Shown piece by piece: positions 18,112 to 26,951 of a stretch of 64,000 nt of DNA. The DNA is taken from the NCBI GenBank assembly GCA_047947135.1, contig CP170457.1, forward strand, positions 1-64,000, read 5' to 3'. How positions within the stretch are numbered: position 1 is the stretch's first letter; the number at the start of each line of letters is the position of its first letter. Made by a program: the position numbers and the translations under genes. The notes beneath the pieces were generated by a model that was given only the letters and a program-made list of their open reading frames with translations, made no database searches and was not told where the DNA came from. This DNA comes from Planctobacterium sp047947135 (GTDB taxonomy: Bacteria; Pseudomonadota; Gammaproteobacteria; Enterobacterales; Alteromonadaceae).

Positions 18112-18543
18112 TTATCGAGTGCGAGGACATATTTCTTCGTTAGTGAAGAAGTACGCAATTTCTCGTGCGGCTGATTCAGGAGCATCTGAACCGTGCACAG
18201 CGTTCTCATCAATAGATACGGCGTAATCTGCGCGCAATGTACCAGCTAATGCTTCGGCTGGATTAGTGGCACCCATGATTTCGCGGTTCTTAAGTACCGC
18301 GTTTTCACCTTCCAAAACCTGAACCATAACAGGACCAGACGTCATGAAATCGATCAGCGCAGGAAAGAACGGACGCTCTTTATGTTCAGCGTAAAAGCCT
18401 TCTGCCTGCTCTTTGCTCAGGTGCAACATTTTTGATGCAACAATGCGCAAGCCCGCAGATTCAAAACGATTGTAAATAGCACCGATAACATTTTTAGCAA
18501 CTGCATCGGGTTTGATAATAGAAAAAGTTCGCTCTAGGGCCAT
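18112..18543 (-). CDS. ndk: Nucleoside diphosphate kinase
   Basis: Ndk transfers the gamma phosphate from ATP to nucleoside diphosphates through a phosphohistidine. The 143-residue product contains ERTFSIIKPDAVAKN at the start and the active-site histidine in NAVHGSDAPESAAREI. Length is normal. In most gammaproteobacteria ndk follows fdx and iscX at the end of the isc cluster; here it follows iscS directly, 104 bases away. Confidence 0.97.
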   Translation of the reverse strand: MALERTFSIIKPDAVAKNVIGAIYNRFESAGLRIVASKMLHLSKEQAEGFYAEHKERPFFPALIDFMTSGPVMVQVLEGENAVLKNREIMGATNPAEALAGTLRADYAVSIDENAVHGSDAPESAAREIAYFFTNEEICPRTR

Positions 18544-18647
18544 TTTTTCCGCTCCAGATAATAGGTTAATTTTAAATCGGCGCGGATTATATGCAATTAA
18601 AGGTCATATGCCTATCTTTGTGGCGATCTTTTTAGCAAATTTCCTGT

Positions 18648-19802
18648 TTACGCCAGTTCCCGCAGCCGCGGTACGGCAAAATACAGGTTATCCAACGCGG
18701 TTTCGATATGCGCTTCAGTGGTAAACCGGCCAAAAGAAAAGCGCACTGAACTGTGAGCTAACTCGGGAGACACTCCCATCTCGGTCAATACATATGAAGG
18801 TTCAAGGCTCGCCGAAGTACACGCTGACCCCGTCGACACCGCAATATCTTTGAGTGCCATCAGCAGGGATTCCCCTTCCACATCATGAAAACTGACATTG
18901 ACAATGCCGGGTATGCAATGTGTCTGATGCCCATTAATCACAATGCCACCAAGGTCAGCTATGCCCTCAACAAACAATCTTCGCAACTCCGCAATGCGCT
19001 GCTGTTCCTGTTGCATTTCTTCACCAGCAATGGCAAATGCTCTCCCTATACCCACTATCTGATGGGTAGCCAGCGTGCCGGAGCGCATTCCTCGCTCATG
19101 CCCACCCCCATTGATTTGTTCGGTAAGCTGCACTTTGGGCCGGCGACGTACATACAAGGCACCGATGCCTTTAGGGCCATAGATTTTACCAGCAGAGAAT
19201 GACATCAAATGAACAGGCAACTCCTGAACATCGATACTCAGCTTGCCAACACTTTGTGCCGCGTCAACGTGATAATAAATATCTCGCTCAGCACAGATTT
19301 TGGCGATTTGAGCTATATCCTGAATGACACCGGTTTCATTATTCACCTGCATCACACTGACCAGTACCGTGTCTTCCCGCATCGCTTGCTGCAGCTGATC
19401 TATATCTAATAAACCATCGGATTTCGGCTGTAAGTAAGTAACCTCATGGCCATTTTTTTCCAATGTCGCGCAGGTATCCAGTACCGCTTTGTGCTCCGTG
19501 GTCATGGTGATAATATGCCCACCCTTTGGAGCATTGGCTTGTAACAGACCTTTTAAAGCCAGATTATTCGATTCTGTGGCACCAGAGGTAAATACAATTT
19601 CTCGGGGATCTGCATTGATTAAATTCGCTACCTGCTCTCTTGCCGCTTCGACCGCTTCTTCTGCCTGCCAGCCAAATTTATGAGAACGAGAAGCGGGGTT
19701 ACCAAAAACACCGTCCAAGGTTAAATGTTGCATCATATCTTCTGCAACCCGAGGATCGACCGGCGTAGTGGATGCGTAATCTAGGTATATTGGTTGTTTC
19801 AT
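18648..19802 (-). CDS. iscS: Cysteine desulfurase IscS, C-terminally short
   Basis: IscS removes sulfur from cysteine with PLP and passes the persulfide to Fe-S scaffolds and tRNA thiolation enzymes. The N-terminal part is a close match to E. coli IscS and keeps the same numbering: PLP lysine at 206 and active-site Cys328 in STGSACTSASLEPS. Two features are odd. The normally invariant His before the PLP lysine (SGHK) is Gly here (SAGK). The protein ends at residue 384 (PRLRELA), about 20 residues before the usual 404, so the C-terminal tail involved in docking IscU is missing. No iscU, iscA, hscB, hscA or fdx follows; ndk comes next. It is 45 bases downstream of iscR. Confidence 0.93.
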   Translation of the reverse strand: MKQPIYLDYASTTPVDPRVAEDMMQHLTLDGVFGNPASRSHKFGWQAEEAVEAAREQVANLINADPREIVFTSGATESNNLALKGLLQANAPKGGHIITMTTEHKAVLDTCATLEKNGHEVTYLQPKSDGLLDIDQLQQAMREDTVLVSVMQVNNETGVIQDIAQIAKICAERDIYYHVDAAQSVGKLSIDVQELPVHLMSFSAGKIYGPKGIGALYVRRRPKVQLTEQINGGGHERGMRSGTLATHQIVGIGRAFAIAGEEMQQEQQRIAELRRLFVEGIADLGGIVINGHQTHCIPGIVNVSFHDVEGESLLMALKDIAVSTGSACTSASLEPSYVLTEMGVSPELAHSSVRFSFGRFTTEAHIETALDNLYFAVPRLRELA

Positions 19803-19846
19803 GGTGTGACTGAAAATATTTTATGCTAAAAGCGTAATACAGTTAG

Positions 19847-20332
19847 TTACTGCAAGCGCAGACTAATTTCGATTTTATCTTCCTGACGCAAGGCTTTGCT
19901 GCTGTCCTGACGTTCGGCAACGGATTGCACATCGCTTTCAGACATCAACTCACCAAGCGAGATGCCGTTTAAGAAATCTGATATACGGTCACTGAGGTTT
20001 TCCCATAAGTTATGAGTTAAACATCGTTGTCCACCCTGACAATCCGCCTGTCCATGACATCGCGTCGCGTCTACCGTTTCATCCACGGCTTTAATGACCT
20101 CACCTACCGATATAGCCACCGCGTCTCGACCAAGCGCATAGCCACCACCTGGTCCACGGATACTGGTAACCAGATTTTCACGGCGCAATCTGGAAAATAG
20201 CTGCTCCAGATAAGAAAGGGATATCTCCTGACGCTCAGATATGTCAGCTAATGGCACCGGGCCTTTTTGAGAATGTAGCGCCACGTCCAACATGGCAGTC
20301 ACCGCATAGCGGCCCTTGGAAGTTAATTTCAT
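19847..20332 (-). CDS. iscR: Fe-S cluster assembly regulator IscR
   Basis: IscR is an Rrf2-family dimer that binds a [2Fe-2S] cluster and represses the isc operon when loaded. The frame is open to 20389, but the start at 20332 (MKLTSKGRYAVTAMLDVAL) matches the family and gives 161 aa. The winged-helix motif ISLSYLEQLFSRLRRENLV is intact. The cluster ligands Cys92, Cys98 and Cys104 (CHGQADCQGGQRC) and His107 are all present, so cluster-dependent control should be possible. It heads iscR-iscS and is preceded by a near-perfect type 1 IscR site. The C-terminal tail after SLGELM is longer than average. Confidence 0.95.
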   Translation of the reverse strand: MKLTSKGRYAVTAMLDVALHSQKGPVPLADISERQEISLSYLEQLFSRLRRENLVTSIRGPGGGYALGRDAVAISVGEVIKAVDETVDATRCHGQADCQGGQRCLTHNLWENLSDRISDFLNGISLGELMSESDVQSVAERQDSSKALRQEDKIEISLRLQ

Positions 20333-20368
20333 AGTGATGAACTTATATTTAACTGGCTGGATGGTCAC

Positions 20369-20393
20369 ATACCTGAGTAAATCAGTCAAGTAT
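20369..20393 (-). promoter_or_regulatory. Type 1 IscR binding site upstream of iscR
   Basis: On the minus strand the 25-mer reads ATACTTGACTGATTTAC followed by TCAGGTAT. It fits 24 of 25 positions of the published type 1 consensus (ATASYYGACT RWWWY AGTCRRSTAT). It ends 37 bases before the iscR ATG, and its TTGACT may double as a -35 hexamer. This supports autorepression of iscR-iscS by [2Fe-2S]-IscR. Confidence 0.85.
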
Positions 20394-20418
20394 TTAACCC
20401 AGTAAACTACTCAAGTAT
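20394..20418 (-). promoter_or_regulatory. Second, weaker IscR-like site
   Basis: Directly upstream of the first site and in the same phase, ATACTTGAGTAGTTTAC followed by TGGGTTAA fits about 19 of 25 consensus positions. The exact 25-base abutment to the first site suggests a tandem arrangement, as at other iscR promoters. Confidence 0.55.
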
Positions 20419-20434
20419 TACGTTCAGAAAGACG

Positions 20435-21202
20435 TCAAATTTGCGGATCGAAATCCTCGTCTTTAAATTCCGGCAAATCCAATGTGGGCAGAGCTTCATC
20501 ACAAACATTCCCCCCCATTTTATTCACTTCTTTGCAGATGCCGTCTACCTTGTTATCGATTAAGTGTAAGTGTTCCAATACCTGACCAATCGCATTCGCC
20601 ACCGGGTCAGGGTTATCCGGCGAGACCGCATAAGCATCAAAACCGTACTTGGCGGCAATATGATCCCGTTTGTTGTCGTTGCTTTTGGCCACTTTAGAAA
20701 CCACTCGAGCCGGGATACCCAATACCGTTGCCTGCTCCGGCACATCCTTCACCACCACAGAATTGGAACCGATTTTGGCATTCTTGCCGACGGTAATCGG
20801 GCCCAGCACTTTGGCACCCGCACCAATAACCACGCCATCACTTAAGGTCGGATGGCGTTTTCCGGCACTCCAGGTTGTTCCCCCCAGCGTGACCCCGTGA
20901 TAAATCGTGACGTCATTACCAATCTCAGCGGTTTCACCAATCACCACCCCCATACCATGATCGATAAAAAAACGTTTCCCTAAAGTCGCACCTGGATGTA
21001 TCTCGATACCTGTCCACCAACGAGCAAATGTAGATATCGCTCTGGCCAGCCAAAACCAGTGTTTTTTCCATAATCGATGGGATAGTCGATGCATCCAGAT
21101 GGCATGTAAACCTGGGTAGTTGGTCAGCACATCGAAGTTATTTCGAGCAGCCGGGTCACGATGAAACACACTTTGGATATCTTCTTTGATGCTGGTGAAC
21201 AT
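20435..21202 (-). CDS. cysE: Serine O-acetyltransferase
   Basis: CysE makes O-acetylserine from serine and acetyl-CoA, the first step of cysteine synthesis. The product is 255 aa and of the shorter type often found beside iscR, starting MFTSIKEDIQSVFHRDPAARN. The left-handed parallel beta-helix hexapeptides are clear (IEIHPGATLGKRFFIDHGMG, VVIGETAEIGNDVTIYHGVT, GAGAKVLGPITVGKNAKIGS) and include the active-site HG and HP motifs. It lies between trmJ and iscR, so cysteine supply and cysteine desulfuration are adjacent. Confidence 0.94.
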   Translation of the reverse strand: MFTSIKEDIQSVFHRDPAARNNFDVLTNYPGLHAIWMHRLSHRLWKKHWFWLARAISTFARWWTGIEIHPGATLGKRFFIDHGMGVVIGETAEIGNDVTIYHGVTLGGTTWSAGKRHPTLSDGVVIGAGAKVLGPITVGKNAKIGSNSVVVKDVPEQATVLGIPARVVSKVAKSNDNKRDHIAAKYGFDAYAVSPDNPDPVANAIGQVLEHLHLIDNKVDGICKEVNKMGGNVCDEALPTLDLPEFKDEDFDPQI

Positions 21203-21209
21203 AACAATT

Positions 21210-21944
21210 TTAACCTTTCATCGATTTATCAATAGAACTCAGCATGCCGCGCAAGATGTTGAGTTCCTGAGATTCTGGTCGTGCTCTGTTGAAAAGCCGT
21301 CGCAGTTTGGTCATCACCAGCCCTGGATGCTGCGGGATAATAAACTGAGTTTTCGAAAGTGTTTGCTCCAGATGCTGATAAAAACGCGCTAAGTCATCCG
21401 TTAGCGGGTAATCAGCCAGCGAGTCTTCCATCACCTCTTCGGTAGGCAGCTCACCTTCACTCTCAAGGCTTGCCATACGCACTTCATAGCATAACGTCTG
21501 TACCGCTGCTGCCAGATTAAGAGAACTATACTCTGGATTGGCGGGAATACTGACATGAAAATGACATAACTGTAATTCTTCGTTGCTCAATCCGTTATTT
21601 TCACGACCAAATACCATCGCCACCGGATACTTCGCTGATTCGGCAACTAATTTCCTGCCACATTCCCGGGGATTTAACATCGGCCAGGATAAGGTTCTGG
21701 AGCGTGCACTGGTGCCAACTACTAAACCACAACCGCTGATGGCTTCTTCCAGTGTTGCCACCGTTTGTGCATTTGCCAACACGTCACCTGCACCTGCGGC
21801 AAGTGCGCTGGCCTGACCATCCGGGGCACTGACGGGATCAACCAGATACAACTCCGATAAACCCATGGTTTTCATGGCGCGCGCAGTCGAACCGATGTTG
21901 CCTGTGTGTGAGGTGTTTACCAATACAATTCGAATATTTGCCAC
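21210..21944 (-). CDS. trmJ: tRNA (cytidine/uridine-2'-O-)-methyltransferase TrmJ
   Basis: TrmJ is a SPOUT methyltransferase that methylates the 2'-O of nucleotide 32 in several tRNAs. The 244-residue product begins IRIVLVNTSHTGNIGSTARAMKTMG, the family N-terminal Arg/Asn motif, and has the knot motifs VFGRENNGLSNEELQLCHF and PANPEYSSLNLAAAVQ. The C-terminal extension is helical. It is followed by cysE seven bases later, so both are probably cotranscribed, and is divergent from suhB. The order suhB/trmJ-(cysE)-iscR is conserved. Confidence 0.95.
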   Translation of the reverse strand: MANIRIVLVNTSHTGNIGSTARAMKTMGLSELYLVDPVSAPDGQASALAAGAGDVLANAQTVATLEEAISGCGLVVGTSARSRTLSWPMLNPRECGRKLVAESAKYPVAMVFGRENNGLSNEELQLCHFHVSIPANPEYSSLNLAAAVQTLCYEVRMASLESEGELPTEEVMEDSLADYPLTDDLARFYQHLEQTLSKTQFIIPQHPGLVMTKLRRLFNRARPESQELNILRGMLSSIDKSMKG

Positions 21945-22127
21945 GTTTTTGCTTCGCTAATTAGAAGATGTTATTAAAGCGCGCATGTTAGCACTTGTGC
22001 TGGGTTATGAACAAATTTGCCATTGTTGAGAAATTGAACGATTTATTTTTGATTTAGTTTCTGTTAAAGTGCGCCGCCCTCGAATGGGGTTCGTCTTTAG
22101 TTCTTTTTACAATTGGTGGAATTGGTT

Positions 22128-22901
22128 ATGCATCCGATGTTAAATATCGCGGTTCGTGCTGCACGAACGGCTGGAAATATTATTGCAAGAAACTTTGAAT
22201 CCAGGGATAACCTGGAAATTGAAGCAAAAGGTTTAAATGACTTTGTGACGAAAGTCGACAAGGATGCAGAACAAGCCATCATCTCCAAGATCCAACAATC
22301 TTTTCCTGACCATTCATTTGTAGGTGAAGAAGGCGGCCTGGTAGAGGGCAACCCTGACTATAAATGGATAATCGATCCGCTGGATGGAACCACGAACTTC
22401 GTAAAAGGTATTCCACATTTTTGTGTATCTATTGCCTTGCAGTACAAAGGAAAGACAGACCAGGGTGTCGTTTTCGATCCATTGCGCGGTGAATTATTTA
22501 CAGCCAGCCGAGGTGCTGGTGCACAGTTAAATGGCTTCAGAATTCGCACCGGTCAACGCAAAGAATTGGCAAATACCGTACTGGCAACTGCGTTCCCGTT
22601 TAAAGACAAAAACCTGCTCGCCAACACCATGGAATCATTTTCCGGCATTTTTATGCATTGCGGTGATGTCCGTCGTACTGGTTCTGCGGCATTGGATATG
22701 GCCTATGTGGCCGCAGGTCGCTTTGATGGCTATTGGGAACGAGGGGTTAAACCCTGGGATATCGCAGCAGGTGAACTGTTAGTGCGTGAATCTGGCGGTT
22801 TGGTGACTGACTTTTCCGGCGGGCATGATGTCTTCGCCAAAGGCGAAGTCGCCTGTGGAAATCCGAAAATTGTACAGGCATTGGTTAAACACCTGAAATA
22901 A
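22128..22901 (+). CDS. suhB: Inositol-1-monophosphatase / Nus factor SuhB
   Basis: SuhB hydrolyses inositol phosphates in vitro and acts as a Nus factor in rRNA antitermination. The start at 22128 (MHPMLNIAVRAARTAGNI) matches the family and gives 257 aa; an in-frame start at 22113 is unlikely. The Mg-binding motif IDPLDGTTNFVKG, the earlier VGEEGG and the C-terminal WDIAAGELLVRESGG are all present. It is divergent from trmJ, the common arrangement. Confidence 0.96.
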   Translation: MHPMLNIAVRAARTAGNIIARNFESRDNLEIEAKGLNDFVTKVDKDAEQAIISKIQQSFPDHSFVGEEGGLVEGNPDYKWIIDPLDGTTNFVKGIPHFCVSIALQYKGKTDQGVVFDPLRGELFTASRGAGAQLNGFRIRTGQRKELANTVLATAFPFKDKNLLANTMESFSGIFMHCGDVRRTGSAALDMAYVAAGRFDGYWERGVKPWDIAAGELLVRESGGLVTDFSGGHDVFAKGEVACGNPKIVQALVKHLK

Positions 22902-22932
22902 CCCAAAAAAATATGGCACGCTGACGATTAAT

Positions 22933-24786
22933 TTAGGATTCCGTGCAGCGTGCTCTTATCACTCGCAGTGCAATCAGCAATAACAGGCCACTCAGTGCGA
23001 CACTCCCACCGCTACTTGCAGGTTCAGGTGGCACTGGTAATGCAACAGGAGGGTCCGGCTCGGGTTCAGGTTCAGGCTGAGTTTCAGGATCACCCAGCAA
23101 TACCATCGACTCATCAATGCCACCAAACCCTGAGACATTGTCATTGCTGTCTTCAAAGCCTTGCCAACCACCATTTTGCCATTGCGCTACAGAAACAGGA
23201 TTGGTATCCAGGGCAAATCCAGCCATATCAACGGTATCAGTAACCAACCATAGATCGGATATGGTCTGCCACTGCGCGCCTGCAGGAAATTGAAAAGTCA
23301 CCTCGAAGGTATCGGTACGATAACGTCGCACATCAAGTGAATCAGTCAACCACTGACCAGAAGTCGCATCAATAGACCATTGCTGTTGTTCGTTATCCAC
23401 AATGGCCTGCCAGTGCAGGGTCATACCGTTTTCATCGGATAAGTTGCCAAAGTCTGTCGCCTGCCCTTCTTCGTTTAACGCCCTCATGGGTTTGTTAAAA
23501 CCAATGCGCAGGCGGTACTCGGTCTCAGCCGCAGGTTCCGCGTTGATCTCTACCGCTAATTCCCTGCTGGCATGACTACTTTGCCACTCAGCCGAGACCA
23601 ATACATTATCATTGCCATCGATAATCTCCAGCATCTCCAAATAGGGCACATCGGTGACAGCATAAAGGCCGGCAATGGTTGAGCGGGTAATTTCTTCGCG
23701 CATTCTGGCCACTTCGCCATTGGGCAAAATGAATCCGTCGTGAGAAACGCCATTTCCACCGTACTGTACTGCGCTGCTTTGGGGTTCAATCTCCAGCGTA
23801 AAAGAAGGGATTTCAAAGGTATTTGCAAAGTATTCATCCGTGGCACCGATTCCCCCACCCGCGGAAACTGGACTGACAATATAACGGTTATCGGTGCCAG
23901 TGCGCATCGCACTGGATACTAAAGAGGCTTGCACATTACGACTACTGGAATTGGTTTGGGGTGCATAATACAACTGACTAAAGGAATGCATGTCCATATA
24001 AAACGCCAAGTGCCCCGTACCCGCCAATGCGGCTCCCTGCTGTAACGCCTGCGTTTCTGGCTCCGAGCCGGGACTGGTACCATGGTAAACCAGCGATGAA
24101 GGACTACTGGAACTTCGGGTGCTGGTCGCCCAGTAAGGCGCATTATTGCGATTTAAATCGACGCCCAACTGATTGTCACTGGTGGTAGTGATATCCTCGT
24201 CCACACTGTTCAAATTTTTACGGCGCATTCGCCCCTCGCGAGGCGTCGTAGCGCTCAACGTAACGGTTGTCGGATAGCGCTGAGTCTGTAAAAAGCCATC
24301 AATATTGAGCACCGGAATCAGCAATAAATTGAGATTATCGAGTAAATACTGCTCCAGATGATTTTGCCCGGCACGCTCCAGTAAATTCTCCATCAGTCCT
24401 GTGGCGGCTTCTGGTGATTGCCACTCCCGGGCATGAATGCCACCGTTGATAAGCGCCGACTGCTCAACGCCACCCGAAGCTTTTTCGGTGTCGCTGTCGG
24501 ACAACCGATAAGCCCATATCTCCCACCCCATAACTGTTTGGCCCACTGAAAGCTGGGTTGCATTGGTATATTGACTGACCAATTGCTGGTGTCTTAAATC
24601 AAGCGCATTATAGGTGCGAAAACCATCTACGGGCGTCAGGGAGTCAACCGGGATTGGTACCTCATAGCCAAGTGCGATCTCATTATTTGAGGCCCCGTTT
24701 TCAACATACTGGAACTCCTGTGCGGCTGCTCCCAACGTCAATAAAAGGGACAAAAATCCACAATCCCTTATAGATAACCCGCTCAT
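22933..24786 (-). CDS. Secreted M14 zinc carboxypeptidase with GlyGly-CTERM sorting tail
   Basis: This is a predicted secreted metallo-carboxypeptidase of 617 aa. After an N-terminal signal sequence (FLSLLLTLGAAAQ), residues about 60-370 are the M14 domain: the HxxE zinc pair in GGIHAREWQSPEAA, the substrate-binding LGVDLNRN, the third zinc His in DMHSFSQLYY and the catalytic Glu in SFTLEIEPQ. Beta-rich domains follow (about 380-560). A Pro-Glu spacer leads to SSGGSVALSGLLLLIALRVI, a Gly-Gly/hydrophobic/basic tail of GlyGly-CTERM type, normally processed by rhombosortase and linked to type II secretion. No rhombosortase is adjacent. It overlaps by four bases the unknown gene upstream (24783-25736). 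Confidence 0.88.
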   Translation of the reverse strand: MSGLSIRDCGFLSLLLTLGAAAQEFQYVENGASNNEIALGYEVPIPVDSLTPVDGFRTYNALDLRHQQLVSQYTNATQLSVGQTVMGWEIWAYRLSDSDTEKASGGVEQSALINGGIHAREWQSPEAATGLMENLLERAGQNHLEQYLLDNLNLLLIPVLNIDGFLQTQRYPTTVTLSATTPREGRMRRKNLNSVDEDITTTSDNQLGVDLNRNNAPYWATSTRSSSSPSSLVYHGTSPGSEPETQALQQGAALAGTGHLAFYMDMHSFSQLYYAPQTNSSSRNVQASLVSSAMRTGTDNRYIVSPVSAGGGIGATDEYFANTFEIPSFTLEIEPQSSAVQYGGNGVSHDGFILPNGEVARMREEITRSTIAGLYAVTDVPYLEMLEIIDGNDNVLVSAEWQSSHASRELAVEINAEPAAETEYRLRIGFNKPMRALNEEGQATDFGNLSDENGMTLHWQAIVDNEQQQWSIDATSGQWLTDSLDVRRYRTDTFEVTFQFPAGAQWQTISDLWLVTDTVDMAGFALDTNPVSVAQWQNGGWQGFEDSNDNVSGFGGIDESMVLLGDPETQPEPEPEPDPPVALPVPPEPASSGGSVALSGLLLLIALRVIRARCTES

Positions 24787-25736
24787 AGTTGCTCCTGCTT
24801 CATCAAGTTAGCAATCATGTCAGCCTGACGAGGTGGCAAAGTCCGCTGCAATTGTTTTAAAACCGGCTGTTTATCGCCCCAATCAAATTGCTCTGCGACC
24901 ATAATAGCCTGCCAAAAATGCGTTGGCTTTTGCATACCTTTTAGGACCCTTTCCTGGGTAACTACTGCGCTGTTGTAATGTGACGCCATAAGTTGATAAG
25001 CCAGTGAGCGTAAATAATCTGACTCAGCCGCTAGCCCCAGAAGTTGCATTGCGTCATCTTCATCATAATTCTCAGGTACCTGACGTACATACTGAACAGA
25101 AAATTCGTTATCTGCATGACTTAGTATGGCCCCCGCCAGCTCAATGTCAGGCAGGCGCAGCAGTAGCTGATAACCGAGGCGATACAGGGTTTTGTTGGTC
25201 ACGTCCAAATCATAAAAATAGGTTGCTAGTAACGCCTGTTGTAAGGTGCGAACCTGTTCCAATGACGCCCACTTAATTAACAATTGCTGTACCAAATATG
25301 CCTGTTTCTCAAGCAATTCCAGAGTGATAGGCGTTTGGGCAGCAAGGATATTTGCCACTTTTTGTTTGCTTTCATGCCAGCGCAATGTGGCATTTGCTTG
25401 TTGCGTCAGATTGATAAGGTGGATAGGCTTTTCAGGATGATCCGACGAACGAGTTGTAACTGTGCCCCCCACTTTACTGGCCTGTTCCAGCCACTGAGTT
25501 TGCTCTGTGGTTAACGTCTTCTGCTGATATAACCAATCAATATTTCTGCTGATATCCAATATTTGTTTGGCATCGAGTTCGTCACGCTTTGCAATTCCAA
25601 CATTGGCTAAATGCCATTGCACGATTTTTACGGCCTGCGATTCTAATTGCTGCCATTGCTCCAGCGTCACTTCCACTGCCTGAACTGAAAAGCAGCTAAG
25701 CAGCAACCCTGCGGTTATTCCTTTCATGAGGTTCAC
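24783..25736 (-). CDS. Periplasmic protein of unknown function, partner of the M14 peptidase
   Basis: A 317-residue product with a clear signal peptide (MNLMKGITAGLLLSCFSVQA, cleavage after AQA or VQA) and an otherwise soluble, almost wholly helical, Gln- and Leu-rich sequence. Repeated two-helix units such as LLRLPDIELAGAILSHADN and LLGLAAESDYLRSLAYQLMA suggest a HEAT- or TPR-like solenoid, but no family is recognised. Its stop overlaps the start of the secreted carboxypeptidase (ATGA-type junction), so the two are translationally coupled. It may be a periplasmic chaperone, inhibitor or regulator of the peptidase; this is inference from context only. Confidence 0.75.
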   Translation of the reverse strand: MNLMKGITAGLLLSCFSVQAVEVTLEQWQQLESQAVKIVQWHLANVGIAKRDELDAKQILDISRNIDWLYQQKTLTTEQTQWLEQASKVGGTVTTRSSDHPEKPIHLINLTQQANATLRWHESKQKVANILAAQTPITLELLEKQAYLVQQLLIKWASLEQVRTLQQALLATYFYDLDVTNKTLYRLGYQLLLRLPDIELAGAILSHADNEFSVQYVRQVPENYDEDDAMQLLGLAAESDYLRSLAYQLMASHYNSAVVTQERVLKGMQKPTHFWQAIMVAEQFDWGDKQPVLKQLQRTLPPRQADMIANLMKQEQL

Positions 25737-26034
25737 CAGTAAAGTGAAATTTATTGTCTAAGACTAATACCATTAATGGCAATTATCTACTCAGTTCGCA
25801 AAGTATCAGTAATGCAAATCAGTGCATCCGATTATGCCGGGCAGTATGCCGATTCTGTCGCTAACGCCTTTCATCCATTTGATTGGATTACTGGGAATTT
25901 CAGGTGCAGCGGAAACTATCCAGGCCCGGTGCTCACCCCAGGAGGGAGTACAACAGCAGTTTGACTGCACTGTAAATTAACGCCTGTGTGACCGATAATG
26001 GCAAGCACCCACTAATTTAATATAACGGAACATT
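25737..26034. other. Intergenic region without a supported gene
   Basis: These 298 bases separate the helical protein gene from the cupin gene. A 62-codon open stretch at 25776-25964 (plus) has no convincing ribosome site or recognisable product. Bases 25929-25941 (GTGCTCACCCCAG) repeat 13 bases of the structured repeats at 3.7-3.9 kb in reverse orientation, which may be chance. No clear terminator or promoter is seen. Confidence 0.5.
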
Positions 26035-26865
26035 CTACCGGGTTGTCACGTTGATCCTGCCTGAAAAACGAAGGTAAATAATGGACTCATCCTTAACACT
26101 CATTTTGTGTACAGCGTACTCAGTAGATGAAAAATAACTACCTGGGGACAATTGATAATCGGAAACACGACCGGAGGTCTCATAGTTCACACCTCCGGAA
26201 ACAACTATGCCGTGCAATTCTTCTCCAGTGCCTGATAGTCGTCCATTAAACCCAGCAGCCAGTTTAAGCAACACCCCCTGAACTTCATAATCGGCGATTT
26301 TTCTCCAGAGGTAAGCAATATTGGCTTTGTCACTACTAACCAGCGCTGACTCCTGCTCATTCAACCAAACGATATTTGAAGCATGAACATTCACTGGATG
26401 CTCACCATTATCAAACTGCTCTGTTGATGGTTGTACCAAGTATGGACCTTCATCAATCTCCAGGTAAATTAAGTTTGATTCCCCATTTGCAGCGGTAATG
26501 TGGTTTTGCCCTGCAGGTTGCGTCCAGAAAGAACCAGTCGGAAGCCAGTGGCTTTGGGCATTCGGGTGGTCATTGTGCATCAGACCTTCAATTACGATTC
26601 CTCGATATGAGATATTATGAATGTGCGCAGGCGAGGAAAACCCTTTTTTGAACCTGACCAGCATGCCAGTTGCCTCGCCAGACGTTCTGTCCCCCCATAA
26701 ATTGGCTGCGCCGGGGCTTTTTTCACCTCGCAGAGGGTTCAGGTAGCCCCACTTGACATTTTCCGCCAGAAGGATCTGAGGTTTAATTGCCGTTTCTTTT
26801 GCCCAAACGTTGGAATTTCCGAGCAATAAAAGCACACACCCTATGGTTTTCAATTTTAATGACAT
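26035..26865 (-). CDS. DUF4437-type double-cupin secreted protein
   Basis: The 276-residue product has a signal peptide (LKTIGCVLLLLGNSNVWA, cleaved before KET) and two cupin-like halves. The first (about 45-150) has the metal-ligand pattern in SPAHIHNISYRGIVIEG, followed by GSFWTQPAGQNHITAA. The second (about 185-270) is similar but poorer in histidines (ELHGIVVSGGVNY, then AVHKMSV). This agrees with DUF4437 proteins, usually annotated as cupins of unknown role. It lies alone between the peptidase pair and the MDR reductase gene, in the same orientation as both. Confidence 0.8.
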   Translation of the reverse strand: MSLKLKTIGCVLLLLGNSNVWAKETAIKPQILLAENVKWGYLNPLRGEKSPGAANLWGDRTSGEATGMLVRFKKGFSSPAHIHNISYRGIVIEGLMHNDHPNAQSHWLPTGSFWTQPAGQNHITAANGESNLIYLEIDEGPYLVQPSTEQFDNGEHPVNVHASNIVWLNEQESALVSSDKANIAYLWRKIADYEVQGVLLKLAAGFNGRLSGTGEELHGIVVSGGVNYETSGRVSDYQLSPGSYFSSTEYAVHKMSVKDESIIYLRFSGRINVTTR

Positions 26866-26951
26866 GGTGTACTTCCTACCTATCTTGTTGATAGTAAAAA
26901 TGGCATCACGATGGTTCTAATCTTGATTCCCAGATCATAAAAGCCAAGGCT

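Noticed and set aside
25929..25941. 13-base match to the structured repeats at 3.7-3.9 kb
   Set aside because: The match (GTGCTCACCCCAG, inverted) is too short and the rest of the repeat is absent; likely chance.
25776..25964. 62-codon plus-strand frame upstream of the cupin gene
   Set aside because: No ribosome site, signal or recognisable domain; composition not protein-like. Left as intergenic.
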